A stretch of 64,000 nucleotides of DNA from Symbiodinium sp. CCMP2592 (lineage: Eukaryota; Sar; Dinophyceae; Suessiales; Symbiodiniaceae): the NCBI GenBank assembly GCA_905221615.1, contig CAJNDT010001224.1:1548902-1612901 (forward strand), given 5' to 3'. Positions 25,624 through 37,600 of this stretch are shown piece by piece (position 1 is the stretch's first letter; each line of letters starts with the position of its first letter). A program made the translations under genes and the position numbers. Under the pieces are notes generated by a model that did not search any database, was not told the origin of the DNA, and was given only the letters and a program-made list of their open reading frames with translations.

Positions 25624-26570
25624 CGCTAAATTACGAGCCTAGGGGCCCAGTTGGCCGGAGCTTGGTGGTTTAAGTGTAAGATGCCTTGAATCCTAAATTG
25701 TACAGAGAGCATGAGAGTGGATGACTGTGTTGGAAGGTCTTGAGGCGTATTCGGCGTTTTAGATTATGCGGCTGCGTTCCCTTAGATTTTAGGATTTAGG
25801 GTCTACCCTAACCCCAAATAACCTCCGACCTTTTTTGGGTTATGTGTTTTATGATTTCCAAGGTAGGTTTTTGAGGGTCCAGGAAGGATTCGGGGTCGAT
25901 GGTTGCAAGGGGATTGGGAGCTGTAGCTCGAATCTCTTTGAACAAGAGTTCAGGGCTTCGGGTTCAAGAGGGTTTCGAGCTTAGGGTTTGGGGTTTAGGG
26001 CTTCGCGATCTGGGCGGTTCAGGACTGAGCTTCTTTATTGGGTTGCCTATAGTCTCGCACGTAGTGCCGGTGCCTTAGAACAATAAAGAATTCGGGTTTC
26101 GGAGTTTAGGGTTTAGGGCAGTGGCTTTTGCTGGGTTGCTTGAAAGGTAATACAAGTTGGTTACGCGGAGCCACAACGGAGACTATAGGACGGATTGACT
26201 TTCTGAACGACCCAGAAGCCTACAATGAAAGCTTGAGCCTACGACCGTGAAGAACATCGAAATTCGATCCGAACACTAAAACTATGTGATCATATACTTC
26301 CATTCACGGTAAGATGCTACCAGGGCTCGTATATACGGTTCGTGATCTAGGTTTAGCGTTTAGCAAGACGTGTTTCACTGCGCGTGCACCTTGGCGTTCA
26401 GGAGCAGAGAAGCCTCACGATTTCAGTTTCAACTTAGCTATACTCTAGAGAGTTTCACTTGCCGAAAAGGCCAGGGACTTGATCATGATCAGTGACGGAA
26501 ACCGCCGGTGATAGCAAGCCGCTGTGGATCAAACTCCCTGCGTTTCGACTTCTCTCATATATATCAGCAG

Positions 26571-26632
26571 GTCCATACCCTGCATTGCATCACTCTGGAG
26601 GAGTGGCGCTCGCCCAGGTCTCCCAGCGGTTT
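26571..26632 (+). other. Conserved downstream segment 2, probable 3' UTR exon (unit 1)
   Basis: Follows cagcag and contains the block ctctggaggagtggc, found again at 58462 in unit 2, with further similarity on both sides (cgctcgccc versus ctgcgcctgccc). It could be a last 3' UTR exon or a relic of another gene. I recognise no protein. Confidence 0.4.
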
Positions 26633-26966
26633 TAGCTCTGCTTCGTAAGGCCTTGTAAATCCGTGACCCCAAATCTTACAGGACCAACAGCGACCTTCAG
26701 GCTTTGGCCGATAGTCTCGCTGCAGCGTTTGAGGCATGTCTTGTTCAGACCGTAAGGCTTATAGGTGTACTTATAAATATGTTCTAACTTTCGGTTCCTT
26801 TAATCCCCTGAATCTTTATTCTTTGCTACGGGTCTAAGTCCAGTATACAAGGCTCTATGGACACAGGTCTTCGTGGCAACTTTGAGCATGCGGTTCTGTT
26901 TTACAGCCTTTGGCTGTTTAATCCTAGGGTCAAGCCTGAAAAGTTGCAGGTTGCTAAACCCTACGT

Positions 26967-27086
26967 ACTTGGAGGATCATGGGACTTAGTAAGTAGGGTT
27001 ATAAGTACCCTAATTGCGGTTATAAGAAATTTTAGCTGTATTTATCTTACTTTTAGCTCAATTAGTAAGTCCCACGACCCTTTAAG
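26967..27086. repeat. Hairpin element, family H1
   Basis: Arms acttggaggatcatggg ... cccacgacccttt; partly degraded right arm. Spacer. Confidence 0.85.
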
Positions 27087-27203
27087 CAAGCCCTATAATA
27101 ACCTAAACTTGGCATTGATTCTCTCTTTTGCCGCGGGCGCTCCTTGGCATGGTCATGCGAGACTCACCCATTCAGGGAAAAAGAGTGGCGGAGGTCCAAG
27201 AAT

Positions 27204-27333
27204 CCAAGGGTAAAAGGAGGGACCCTTAATAAGGACCCCAGGGTATATACCCTTCATATAGCTAAGATATACCCATTATAAAGCCCATTATAGGGTAGGG
27301 GTCCCCATTAAGGGTCCCTCCTTTTCCCCTTGG
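27204..27333. repeat. Hairpin element, family H10
   Basis: Arms ccaagggtaaaaggaggg ... ccctccttttcccctt with gggtatatacccttcatat centre. Confidence 0.9.
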
Positions 27334-27597
27334 AAAGAAGCTGCGAAACAGGGTTTGCCTGTGAGGTTCATGGTTGATTTCCGTTTACGACAGTAGCCGA
27401 AACCCGAAACCGTAAACACGAAGCCCAACAACCCCAAACCGTAAACACCATAAGCCCTAAACCCCGAACTAGAAGTGAGCTTCGTAGATTCACGACTAGT
27501 TGTCACTAGCTTCGACCAGGGAACTAGACTGCTGACGCTCCTTGCGACCATAGAACCTGCAAGTACAAAGGGCCTAAGTTAGGATTCAGTTGAGGGT

Positions 27598-27692
27598 TTA
27601 GGGCACCCATAAATTAGGGTTTAGTTTATGGTTTAGGGCACCCCTAAATTAGGTTTTAGTTTATGGTAGGGCACCCCTAAATTAGGGTTTAG
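27598..27692. repeat. Tandem repeat, about 36-bp unit, three copies
   Basis: Unit contains agggcacccctaaattagg and tttagtttatgg, a telomere-like derivative. Confidence 0.9.
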
Positions 27693-28491
27693 TTACGGGT
27701 TTCGGGTTTAGGTCTTGTTTGCCCCTCTTTTGCTACACTCAGTGCCCTTGCAAATTCTTCCGCCTCTATAGAAGCGTTTTATGGCTACCAATCGGCCACA
27801 AATCCCAAAGACTATCAAAAGAGACCCCAAACGCTTACCCCTAAACTCCCGAACTCCTAAACCCCTAACCCCTAAACCCCTAAACCCTAGACCCCCAAAC
27901 TTTGATGTTTTCTGGTGCGACTGTACTGCACAAGCAGTGGCAGCAGCCTAGTTAGGAGCCGACTCGGGCAGGCGCACAAAGAAGGCTGTCAACCTAACTT
28001 AAAAATAAACCCAAACACCTAAACCCCTAAACCCGAAACCCGAAGATTACTAAACCCCTAAACCCTAAACCCTCGCAAGAGGCCGACTGCCTTGGCAGCA
28101 CTGCAGGAGCACCGATGGGGGACCGTCTAGGTTGGGGTTTAAGGTTTGGGATTTGGGGTTTAGGGTCTAGGACTTTGGAGTTTAGGGTTTAGGATTTAGG
28201 GTTTAGGATTGTAGGTTTAGGTTTTAGGGTTTAACGGGGGGGACAAAAGGATGCAGGGTGTAGGGTTTGGGGGATTTTAGGGGTTGGAGTTTGTGGTTAT
28301 AGGGTTTCAGGGTTAAGGGTTTTTATTTGGGTTCTGTGGATGGGAACCTAGTGACTTTGCAAGTTGATTGGTTGCGCTTGCCTGATTCTTCCCATCTGCT
28401 GCACAGCAGTGTAGCAGTCATGATGACATACAAGCAGCATTGGGGAGTTGTAGGGGCGATAGAACGTAGAACTCCGATCATCGCAGAAACC

Positions 28492-28675
28492 CCTAAACCC
28501 TAAACCCCTACACCCCTAAACCCCTAAACCCTAAACCTCTCAAACTCTAAAGAGCCACCTACACCCTAAACTTCAAACCTTAAACCCCTAAGCCCCTAAA
28601 CCCTAAACCTCTCAAACCCTAAAGAGCCACCTACACCCTAAACTTCAAACCTTAAACCCCAAACCCTAAACCCTA
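28492..28675. repeat. Telomere-like array with tandem 65-70-bp duplication
   Basis: CCCTAAA-type units embed two near-identical blocks (ctaaagagccacctacaccc), about 70 bp apart, near 28547 and 28620. Confidence 0.88.
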
Positions 28676-28730
28676 AAAAGGGGACCTGGGGCGTCTCTGC
28701 AGTCTCGGTCCTTTTGAACCTTGAGCCCTA

Positions 28731-28939
28731 TATGGGCGTTTCCGAAAATTGGGGGCTACATTTAGGGTTCCTTAAAAGGGCTACTGTCAGGATACTATAA
28801 GGGTTCGATAAAGGGGGGTAGGGTTTAGGGTTTAGAGTTTCCGAAAATTGGGGGCTACCTTATTTGGGGGTCCTGATAATAAGGATCCTACTGTTTAGGG
28901 TACTAAATTAGGGTCCCCTATTTTCGGAAACTCGCATAT
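28731..28939. repeat. Composite H5 element (duplicated left arm)
   Basis: Same architecture as 2943-3139: gtttccgaaaattggggg twice, about 100 bp apart, then one right arm (ttttcggaaactcgcat). Confidence 0.85.
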
Positions 28940-29449
28940 GGAGGAGTTTCTCGGACGCATCCACTGTCCGGTGAGTACCGATAAATGGTTGATTGGAGTT
29001 TGAACCCTTCCATGGCAAGCTGGATGAATCTGGATGATTGAGGACAAACTCCGTGACCACAACAAAGGTTCATACATCAGCGGCGGCAGTTTATTGGTTC
29101 ATTGACTTCACGCCCCGCGTGGGCTCGAACCGGCCTTGACGCCATGTACATTACGCTGGCTGCTACCAGCCGCTTCTCAGTGTTCAGGAGAGAAGTGACG
29201 ATATGTGCGCATTGGCTCGTGCGCTTTGCACTGGCCAGGCTGCTGCTGCGTCACCCCATTTCAGGCGGCAGGGGGGAGTTAGTCGTGCCTTGACCACGAC
29301 GAAGCCCTTGGCTCTCATCGTTGCGGTCAGCTGCTACTGGCTTGCTCAAACATCATTAACCAGGTTGTTTTGAGTCGCTCATGCTCGCATTGATCGATCT
29401 ATGCAAGTTGTGCATCATGCTAGGTGCCATGCTTCCTGAATGTATGTTT

Positions 29450-29507
29450 TTGTGAGGGGCTGGTGTAAAGGATCTTTTTTTTGTGAGGGGTGGGTGTAAA
29501 GGATTTA
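29450..29507. repeat. Tandem duplication of about 30 bp
   Basis: ttttgtgaggggctggtgta and ttttgtgaggggtgggtgta are each followed by aaggat. Confidence 0.9.
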
Positions 29508-30321
29508 GCTCAACTTGAATCCAAGCAAGAGACCGTCAACCCCATTCTACTCCAGAAAATTCTTGAGGTCAATAATAAGTAAAAAAATAAGAACGTATCG
29601 TACGGCTTTGGTGGGCCTGTGGCTTCGGCGGATTTAAGTATAGTCCTAGAATACTATTAGTCCATTCTAAAGGGGACCATATTATAGAATCCTATAGTAC
29701 CATTTAAAAGGGGGCCCTGTTATAGAATCTTTCAGTGCCGTTAAAGGGAGCCCCATTCCAAGTATCAAGGCCCCGTAAAGCCCATCCTGCAGGACCTGCA
29801 GCTGCTGGCAAGGAGTCAGCCCTGTACCAGCGGAAAAGCCGTGCGAGACGTTTAATGTTTAGGGTCCACTGGCGAGTGTTTTGGGCTTAATTAGGGGTCT
29901 AATTTGTTAGATTCAGGGTTCCTTGTCAGAGCCAGGTTTCCGGTTTAGGTTTAGGGTTTAGGGTTTAGGGTTTAAGGATTGCATTTTAATTTAGGTTTGG
30001 CCATGGTTGCACGTAGGCGTTTTTTTGCTTAGGCAGCAGTTAAGACGACGTTTTAACCACACAGGCCCCTACAGAGCTTCGGTTGTTTTGATTTTGGGCT
30101 GCGGAGTCGTGGCATCCGCGTTATTTAACACAAAGTCAGTATGCGACCATGACATCAATGACATTTGACACCATCCTGGATGCTTGCGATTTGTTGCTGT
30201 AATGTAACCATCTAGAACTTGAAAATTCAGGCAACGACAAGCACAGAAGCTGCTTGCCAAGATTTTGTCGGTTCTACTGTTGTTGCCATGATTCCACACC
30301 ACTAACACTAAGTTACATTAT

Positions 30322-30430
30322 ACTTTAGAAGCTGCCCCCACCCTGTAATAGTGGTATAATAGGAATATAACAGGGCCCTAATATAATCCTATAAAATCCT
30401 TATAGTGACGGTGGGGGCAGCTTCTAATGT
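30322..30430. repeat. Hairpin element, family H13
   Basis: Arms tagaagctgcccccaccc ... cggtgggggcagcttcta with centre tataataggaatataacagg. Confidence 0.9.
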
Positions 30431-31060
30431 ATGCTGAGCTAACCTGGATCCTCAGGGCTTGAAGCTTGGAAGACCTTGCAGTGTGGCACCCACCATATCA
30501 TCCCAAAGCCAAAGCCCAAAGAACACAAGACCCTAAACCCAACCATGCTAAGCCTTGTATCCTTTTCATACTGCAGCATCTTTTTTCAGTTTACGTGGGC
30601 GTAGAGGCGCCAAGATTCGCGAGCTGCTGGGCAATGGGGTGTTTATCGGACGTAAGGTTTAAGGGCTGCCACGCTTGGGCCTTTGACTTCATGGTTTCGG
30701 GATTTTGTGGTTCAGAGTGGCAAGCTTTGTGGACGTGAGGCCGGGATTTTCAGTCGTACTTGGACTTGATTCCGATGGAACTTCGAGCTTACAGGGACCA
30801 TGAAGCAGGTTGTTGATGGGTACTTGAAGCATGGGCGCGCAGTTCCTGCTCATCTTTGTTGCCTTGGGTATCATGTTTGCCAAGCCCGATTCTGAAAGAG
30901 GACTCCAACACAAACTGCGACAGCCTTACGGACCCTTCTGCAGTCCTGTCTCTCTTCTCCTTTGTCCTTATGGAAGTTCAGCGCCTCAAGCGAACCCGAG
31001 CCCGTGCTCCCATGAAAAGCTAAGCGCCTGGAAGTCGAGTCGAGTCAATGTACCACCCGA

Positions 31061-31176
31061 TTTGGAGGATGATGGGACTTAGTAAATAGGCTTAATCGGG
31101 GTTGTAAGTTATAAGTAGTTATAAATGTAGTTACTTTACCTAAAAGCTCACTTACTCGGTGCCATGAACCTTTAAA
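31061..31176. repeat. Hairpin element, family H1
   Basis: Arms tttggaggatgatggg ... gccatgaaccttt, degraded. Lies about 390 bp upstream of the copy B start codon. Confidence 0.75.
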
Positions 31177-31559
31177 ACAACCTTAAGGCATTGAGCATCT
31201 GTACATGGAAGTGCAGATGGCGTTGACATGTCTATTCGACGAAGACAAGCATACCCCTTTGATGAAAATGTACATGCACACACTCCATCTGAATATGCAT
31301 ACATGGACATACACATCAACAGCCTAACAGTGTACTACGAGTATCCGTAAAATGACGGATGGTCATTTTGGGATCTAGACAATATGCACACTCAGACTCG
31401 CCAGTATCAGCATCATCACCTACTACCACTACCGCTCGCACTACCACTGCCGCTCCCACTACCACTACCACTGCCGCTACCACTACCACTGCCAAACTAG
31501 ACATTAATCCAAGTTCCTTGGGCCCAATCTCGATGTACCTGGAATCCGAAGCACGGCTC

Positions 31560-31567
31560 AGGACAAG
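31560..31567 (+). promoter_or_regulatory. Candidate splice (possibly spliced-leader) acceptor before the copy B start codon
   Basis: The sequence ctcag|gacaag lies just before the ATG at 31568, with AG at 31560-31561 followed by G. Dinoflagellate mRNAs receive a trans-spliced leader at such AG sites, so this could be the leader acceptor or the end of a 5' UTR intron. Sequence alone cannot tell which. Confidence 0.4.
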
Positions 31568-31639
31568 ATGACGGGCACCAATGGAGCCAGCAAGGACCGC
31601 AGTCGATCTCCGCGGAAGGAGCCCAAGGGACGAAAGCGA
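31568..31639 (+). CDS. IMPDH: IMPDH copy B exon 1: start codon and basic RS-rich N-terminus
   Basis: The ATG at 31568 opens 24 codons ending in phase 0 at a GT donor (gtccttgg). The next exon starts GTCGAC at 32346 in the same phase. The first three intron bases (GTC) recur at the start of the next exon, as in the other introns here. The peptide contains [17 protein letters not shown], an RS/basic stretch that could be a nuclear signal or a disordered tail; that role is inference. Total protein length with this exon (521) fits the family. It is less certain than the other exons because N-terminal tails are not conserved and copy A's equivalent is off the window. Confidence 0.75.
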
Positions 31640-34600
31640 GTCCTTGGTGAGATTAGGTTCAAGGGCTAGCCGGGCTTGGACATTGTGGGGTTTGGGTGTT
31701 TAGCGCGCTAAGCTTAGGGTAAACCTAGGATGGAGCCTTGTTGGCGTTGCTTCTTGAGGTCTTGAACTTCATTTAGTAGTCCGGCTGTTGGTCTCGTCAG
31801 CCTTCGGTGCTCGGTGCAGCTGTACTGTTAAAGGGAACTCCAGAAAGTTGGAATATGGTTTAATGGTAGGATCCCCTATAATTTACCATAAAGGGTTTAG
31901 GATAATCATATTCCAACTTTCTGGCTTCTACTGTTAGGGTCTTGGATTGAAGGGTTCGTTTCGGCAACAGAATGATGTTGGAGACAGCCAGTATCCGAGC
32001 AACAAGGACAACGATACAGGCAAATGCTACCCTTGCCCACAAGCCATATTGCAAAAGGCTGTCGGGCTGCAGCTAAACACCGACATGACAGCACTCAGAA
32101 GTTGGAACTATTGCCATTTTGATGTCATCAGAACGAGAAGCACAGCGCCGGCAACAAGAATGGCAAGGCAGCCAGTTTTTTACGACATAGCAGCAGCCGC
32201 AGCGGTATTTTGAAATTGGCATCTGGATTGTTCTTATTTCCGTCATTGGATACATAGTAACCCCCTAACAGGGGAAGAACGCAGTAACAGTTTGATGAAC
32301 CAGAATGAAAGCAACATGTGCAATGCCCCTGGCTGCACTCGGCAGGTCGACTCATCCAAGCTCACGGAGGCTGACCTTGCAGATGGGTTGCTGGGACGAC
32401 CGAGGCTCAAGGTCAATACGGTTCAGGGTTATATACGGGTGTTTAGGGATTTAGTTCGGGATTGAGGGACCAGGGTTTAGGTTTTAGGCAAAGGCTTAAG
32501 GCTGAGGGTGCATGGGCTTCGACTTAGAATTCAGGGTTTTGGGTTCAGGGGGCAGAGGCCTTACATTGAGAGTTCCGGGTCGGTTTTAGGGATTTTAGGG
32601 TGTATCTTTAGTCCGCAACCCCATCTAATAAGGCATCTATAAGGGATCTATAAGGGTACTGTAATACACTATAACTATAAGAAGGAATACCCCCAGAATA
32701 GTATCGGTAATAATTTGTGCCCATACTTCTACTGATTAAGGCCCCTATAGTATAGTAGCCTTATAGATCCCTTATAGTATGCGTTATATATAGAGCCCTT
32801 TAAAGGGAGCCCTATATACTTCTACTTATAAAGGCCCCAAAAGTAATCACCATGGCGTGATGGAGCTCAGGTTCTCTGCCTCTGAGATTTTCGGCTCCAA
32901 AACTGCGATGAGCAGCTGGTTCAATGAGGGTTTGTTTGGGCTGGCTTCCTTAAGGCTCAGCTCCAGGAGGGAGCTCTCCGTGAAGTCACGGCATAAAGTC
33001 GGGGTGGCTTCCCTAAGGGTTTTGGTTGGGGCCTTATGGAGGATTTTAAGGGCCTGGTACCGGTTTTGTACAGGCTTTTTGCGGCTGTATCCCTTGACCA
33101 AGCGACCCTTTAAGTTCAAGTCCTAACCCCAATGGCCTAGACTCCTAGACATCTCAAAGACCGGAGCTTGAGTAGTTACCAGTAGTAGCAAGCTTCCTTT
33201 GATAGTCCCTATATGTTTGAACCCGTTCCAGTACTGACGGCTGCGAAGTTGCAGCGCCTCAGCACAGGTTGAATCCGCTTAATTAGCCAAGAAGTGCTCT
33301 TCACCCAGAGGGTCCATATACTACCATTATAGAATTAGGTCTCAAAAGACCACCCTATTCTGGTTTTTGGACCTAATTCCGCAATAGCAGTGTGTATGGA
33401 CCCTTAGGGCCATGTGCCTACAAGCTCAACCCCAAACCCTAAACCCTTAATCCCTAAACCCTAAACCCCTAAACCCTAAACCCTAGACCAAGGCACTGAT
33501 GTCAGAGAAAAGGTGCCTGAGCTCCCTAGCGGCCAAACACTGGACCCGAAGTACCGATAAAGACATGGGTGGTTGACAAAATGGGGGTCCCTTTTGGGGT
33601 CCCTACTCTAATACGGCACCCATTATACTTAGGGTACCCAAAAAGGGACCTTGATTTTGAGAACTATCCACATGAACACTGTAGTAGAGGCACTTTGGGA
33701 GTCTGGCTTACACGTTTTGGAGGGTGAAGCTGAGGGCAGCTTTCTAGGCTTCTCTAAAGGTAGCTGGCGTCAAAGGCTAGTTTGGATGATGACGGACCCG
33801 GTTTTCGGGTGACTCTCATCCAAGGGTAAAAGGACGGACCCTTAATAAGGACCCCTAGGTATATACCCTAATATAGCTATTATATACCCATGATATAGCC
33901 CATTATAGGGTAGGGGTCCCCATTAAGGGTCCCTCCTTTTCCCCTTTGATCTCAGGTGGATACACCTACGACGATCTCATCTGCCTTCCCGGACATATCA
34001 ACTTCGGAGTTCACGATGTGGCGCTGGGCTCGCGATTCACAAAGAAGAGGCTTTGCCGTGATTGGTGCACCTGAGCCCCAAACCACAAGGAGCCCACACA
34101 AACCTGCAGCTGCACACCATAGTTAGTTTTTCTTACGGCTAACACAAATTATGACGGTTATTACCATTACTGGTAGGGTACTAGTACACTCAGGCTGCGG
34201 AGTTACATGGAGTTACAGATGTTGCACTTATCGGAGCTGTCAACCATAACTCACCGAAGGACGAGTTCAGGCCTCTCATCGGAGACATGCATTGCTCACA
34301 TGTGGGAACTGTCATTTCTCACTAGACGCTCGGAGGTATCGCTTGAAGGGGGGGGTAACGAAGCCATGGTGCAATCTATATGATAGCAACCCTTATAGAT
34401 CCCTTTAAAGGAACCCTTATAGGTCCCTTTAAAGGAACCCTACTCTAATTATAAAGGGCCCCCTATATCTGAAAGTGCTGGAGAGTTCACCAGCCTCAGG
34501 CTACCGAACCTCGCAGTTCACCCATAGGCTCCATTGTAGTTCCTTTTTGTGGTTTATATGAGGGTTTCCGAAAATCTTGTAGTTCCTTCTTTTGTGGTTT

Positions 34601-37600
34601 ATATGAGGGTTTCCGAAAATTAGGGGTACCTTATTCTGGGGTCCTGATATTGATCCTACTATTTAGGGTACTATATTAGGGTCCCCTATTGGCGGAAACT
34701 CCCAGAGTTCCCAGAGGGTCCAAGTACTCCCTACTGTAGGACTTTAGGGCTTTTTTAGGTACCAAAAACCATAAATAAGGACTACTTGGACCCTAAGGGT
34801 CTAGGATCCTATAAGGTAATCCCCAAAAAGGAACTACTCTGGAGCCTATGGGTATAATACCACGAAATGAAGTTGCCACGCCTGCTTCGGGCCTTCGAAG
34901 GCTGCGGCTAAGAGTCCCCCAGGACACCGGCCTTGAAACGCGAAAAAGGCCTTGGGGCTGTTTTGAGCCGTTCTTGGAAGGGCAGGGGACTTAGTAAGTA
35001 GGTTATAAGTAGGGTTATAATTGGGGTAACTCCATTTAGGGTACTTATAACTCTATTTATAACCTACTTACTAAGTCCCCTGCCCCTCCAAGTAAGGACC
35101 ATTTTTGGAGTTTCGGGCTTTAGGTAATGCAGCTTCCCTAAGGACTAAGAGCCGGACAACCGAAACTGGGTCTGAGGATCGCGCTGAAGACGCCCATCGT
35201 TTCCAGCCCCATGGACACTGTTACGGAGTCGAACATGGCCATCGCAATGGCTTTGGAGACTTGCTGCATGGGCAAAGGGTGGTGGTGGTGGTGGTGGTGG
35301 TGGTGGTGGTGGTGGTGGTGGTGGTGGTGGTGGTGGTGGTAGAAGAAGCAACATAAAATAGGTAGCATCATCAGCACTAGCAGTAGGTGTAAGAGCAGTG
35401 CTGGTAGAACTGAGTAGTAGGAGAGGTGACGGTGGTGTAGCGTAGTCGTCGTAGTCGTTGTTGTAGTCGCAGCCGTACAAGACATGGCAGTAGCAGTCGC
35501 CGTGGAAGGCGGTACCAGTCTACTCGTCTTGGCGACTGTAGCTGGCCGTAGTAGCAGTAGTAGAAGTGCTCTTACCTGAGGACAAGTCATAGCGTAGGAC
35601 TTAGGCTTCTGGGAGGACGTGTATTCCGAATCTTTCCCAAGAGTCCAGACTAGGATAGAGTCTCTTCTTCCTAGGAGGGCGGCATTGGCGTGATCCACAC
35701 CAATCTTCCCATCGAGACACAGGCGACTATTTCATGTACAGGGCTTGATATTCAAGTTTGCAGCCGTCCTTCGCGACAGAAGCCCCGAATTTGGAAGATG
35801 CAAAATACAAGCAACTTACTATAATCATGGACTAAGGTAGGAAGTTCCGTAGCTTGCCAAACCCCCCACTTTAATTGGCCCGTGCTTTCAGAAAAGAATG
35901 GTCTTCAGGGTTCAGGGGTTAAGGCTTTCTTGGGGCCCTGTTGCAAGTTGCTGGGGAATAGGAGATTCAGCGTAAGAAGTTCGAGGGAGGCCCGATTTGG
36001 ACAGCTCTTCGACCCATCGAAAACCTGTACGTTCCTGTTCGCATGATCTAGGATCCAAGCATCCTTAAGTTCCGTTTCACTCTGCCGACCCGGCTCACGG
36101 AAGCTAGAATCACCAAATCTGCAAGGTTCGTTGTTAATAGGATTGTTTTTTATTCTAACTAGTTGTTGCAATTACTATTGTTGAATTTTGTGTTATTGTT
36201 ATTATTGTTCCGAGCCCAGCCTAAAAACCGTAGCCTAAGCCCATGGCAGTAAGAAAGAAAAGCAGCCTTGAAACAAACACATGAGTGGTTGTCAAAATCA
36301 TGGTCCCTTTTTGGGTCCTAAATATAACACGGCAGCTAATATTGAGGGTACCCAAAAGGGGAACCTAATTTTGACAACCACCCAGATGCTGAAAACCCAA
36401 AGCCCGATGTAAGCCACAAGCCACCCTCCATGCCAACCTCAACCCTAAAGCCGTGAAGACCCGAAAACTTCAATCCCTAAAATCTTCAAGCCCTTGAAGC
36501 CCTACGTAAAGCACCAACATCCCAAAGGCCTGGAAACCCTAAAGCCCGAATAGAACCCTTACCAAGTCCATATATATATATATACATACATTACTATTAT
36601 GAAATCAGGCCCCTCAAAACCATGGCAGTATATACCCTAAGCCTCAAAACCCTCTAAAGGTTAAACCTTCAAAACCCCCTAAACCCTAAACCCTCAAAGC
36701 CCTAAGCCCTAAACCCTAAAAGCCCTATAAGTCCTAAAGCCCGAATAGAACCCTTACCGCTGATATTCCTTCTTGCCTGCGTTTCGTCAGGCTGCAGAGG
36801 TGGCTCGAGTCAAGAAGTATAAGGCTCCCCCGCGGTGATTGATTTTTGGGGCCTCTCAGGGTTTATACAGGGCTTAGGAGTATGTAAGTTGTTTAGGGTT
36901 AGATGCCAACATACCCTTGCAGTACTTACTGTGGATACATAACAAAGGGTCTGCTACTCAAAGCCCAAAGGCACTGATCCGTGTTTTCACATTTGCAACT
37001 ACCTGCAGTGAGAGACCGACAGGGCGGGAGGCAGAGCGAGAAGCACCAAAGCATGGCAAGCTTCACCCCCAACCCTTAACCAGCCGTCCGTAGTTCCAAT
37101 GTTATCGAAGGCCTGCTGTTACCAGCCTTGAATCCACCTGTTGCCTTGAAGCTTGATCCCTTCGGGGTTTAGGGTTCAGGGAAAGATCCCTAAGCCCTAC
37201 TTGGAGGATCACGGGACTTAGTCTTTAAGGTTATGAGTACCTTGATTGGGGCTATGAGGAGTTATATCTGCGGTTACCTTACTTGTAATTATAAGTTATT
37301 GTCCTAGTCACTAAGTCCCACGATCCTTCAAGTAGCACCTTTCATGCAACACCCTTCCAAGGCATCAGAAGCTCCCAGCTTCGCCTAATATGTTCTCCTT
37401 CCCCAATGTTGAGCAGAGTTTCGTTAGGGCAAGCAAGGCTTCTCAGTTTAGGTGCTTTAGGGCTCAACTAAGGACTCTAGTAGGCTTTGCGCTTTTGGTT
37501 TTTAGAACGATTTATGGTGGACCTGCTGCAAAGACCAGGCGGGCTTCATTTTGGAGCCTCGCTGCGTGCCACCCACCATGACCGTCGAGGATCTGGACAA

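Larger units (their letters stand above)
24600..31559. other. Spacer between IMPDH copies
   Basis: About 7 kb from the copy A 3' end to the copy B start. It holds hairpin elements (24945-25051, 25147-25280, 25361-25432, 26967-27086, 27204-27333, 28731-28939, 30322-30430, 31061-31176), telomere-like tracts (27840-28080, 28140-28320, 28492-28675) and the two conserved downstream segments. The promoter and 5' UTR of copy B should lie near its right end, but I see no TATA or other clear motif. A CTACCA/CCGCT trinucleotide repeat occupies about 31420-31495. Confidence 0.7.

Noticed and set aside
30831..31082. Frame starting with a hydrophobic segment (QFLLIFVALGIMFAK)
   Set aside because: Looks like a membrane segment, but it is isolated, has no counterpart in unit 2, and the rest of the frame is not protein-like.
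35138..35698. 186-residue minus-strand frame with poly-His
   Set aside because: Reads (GGT)n backwards and covers the antisense of two real IMPDH exons; no recognisable protein.
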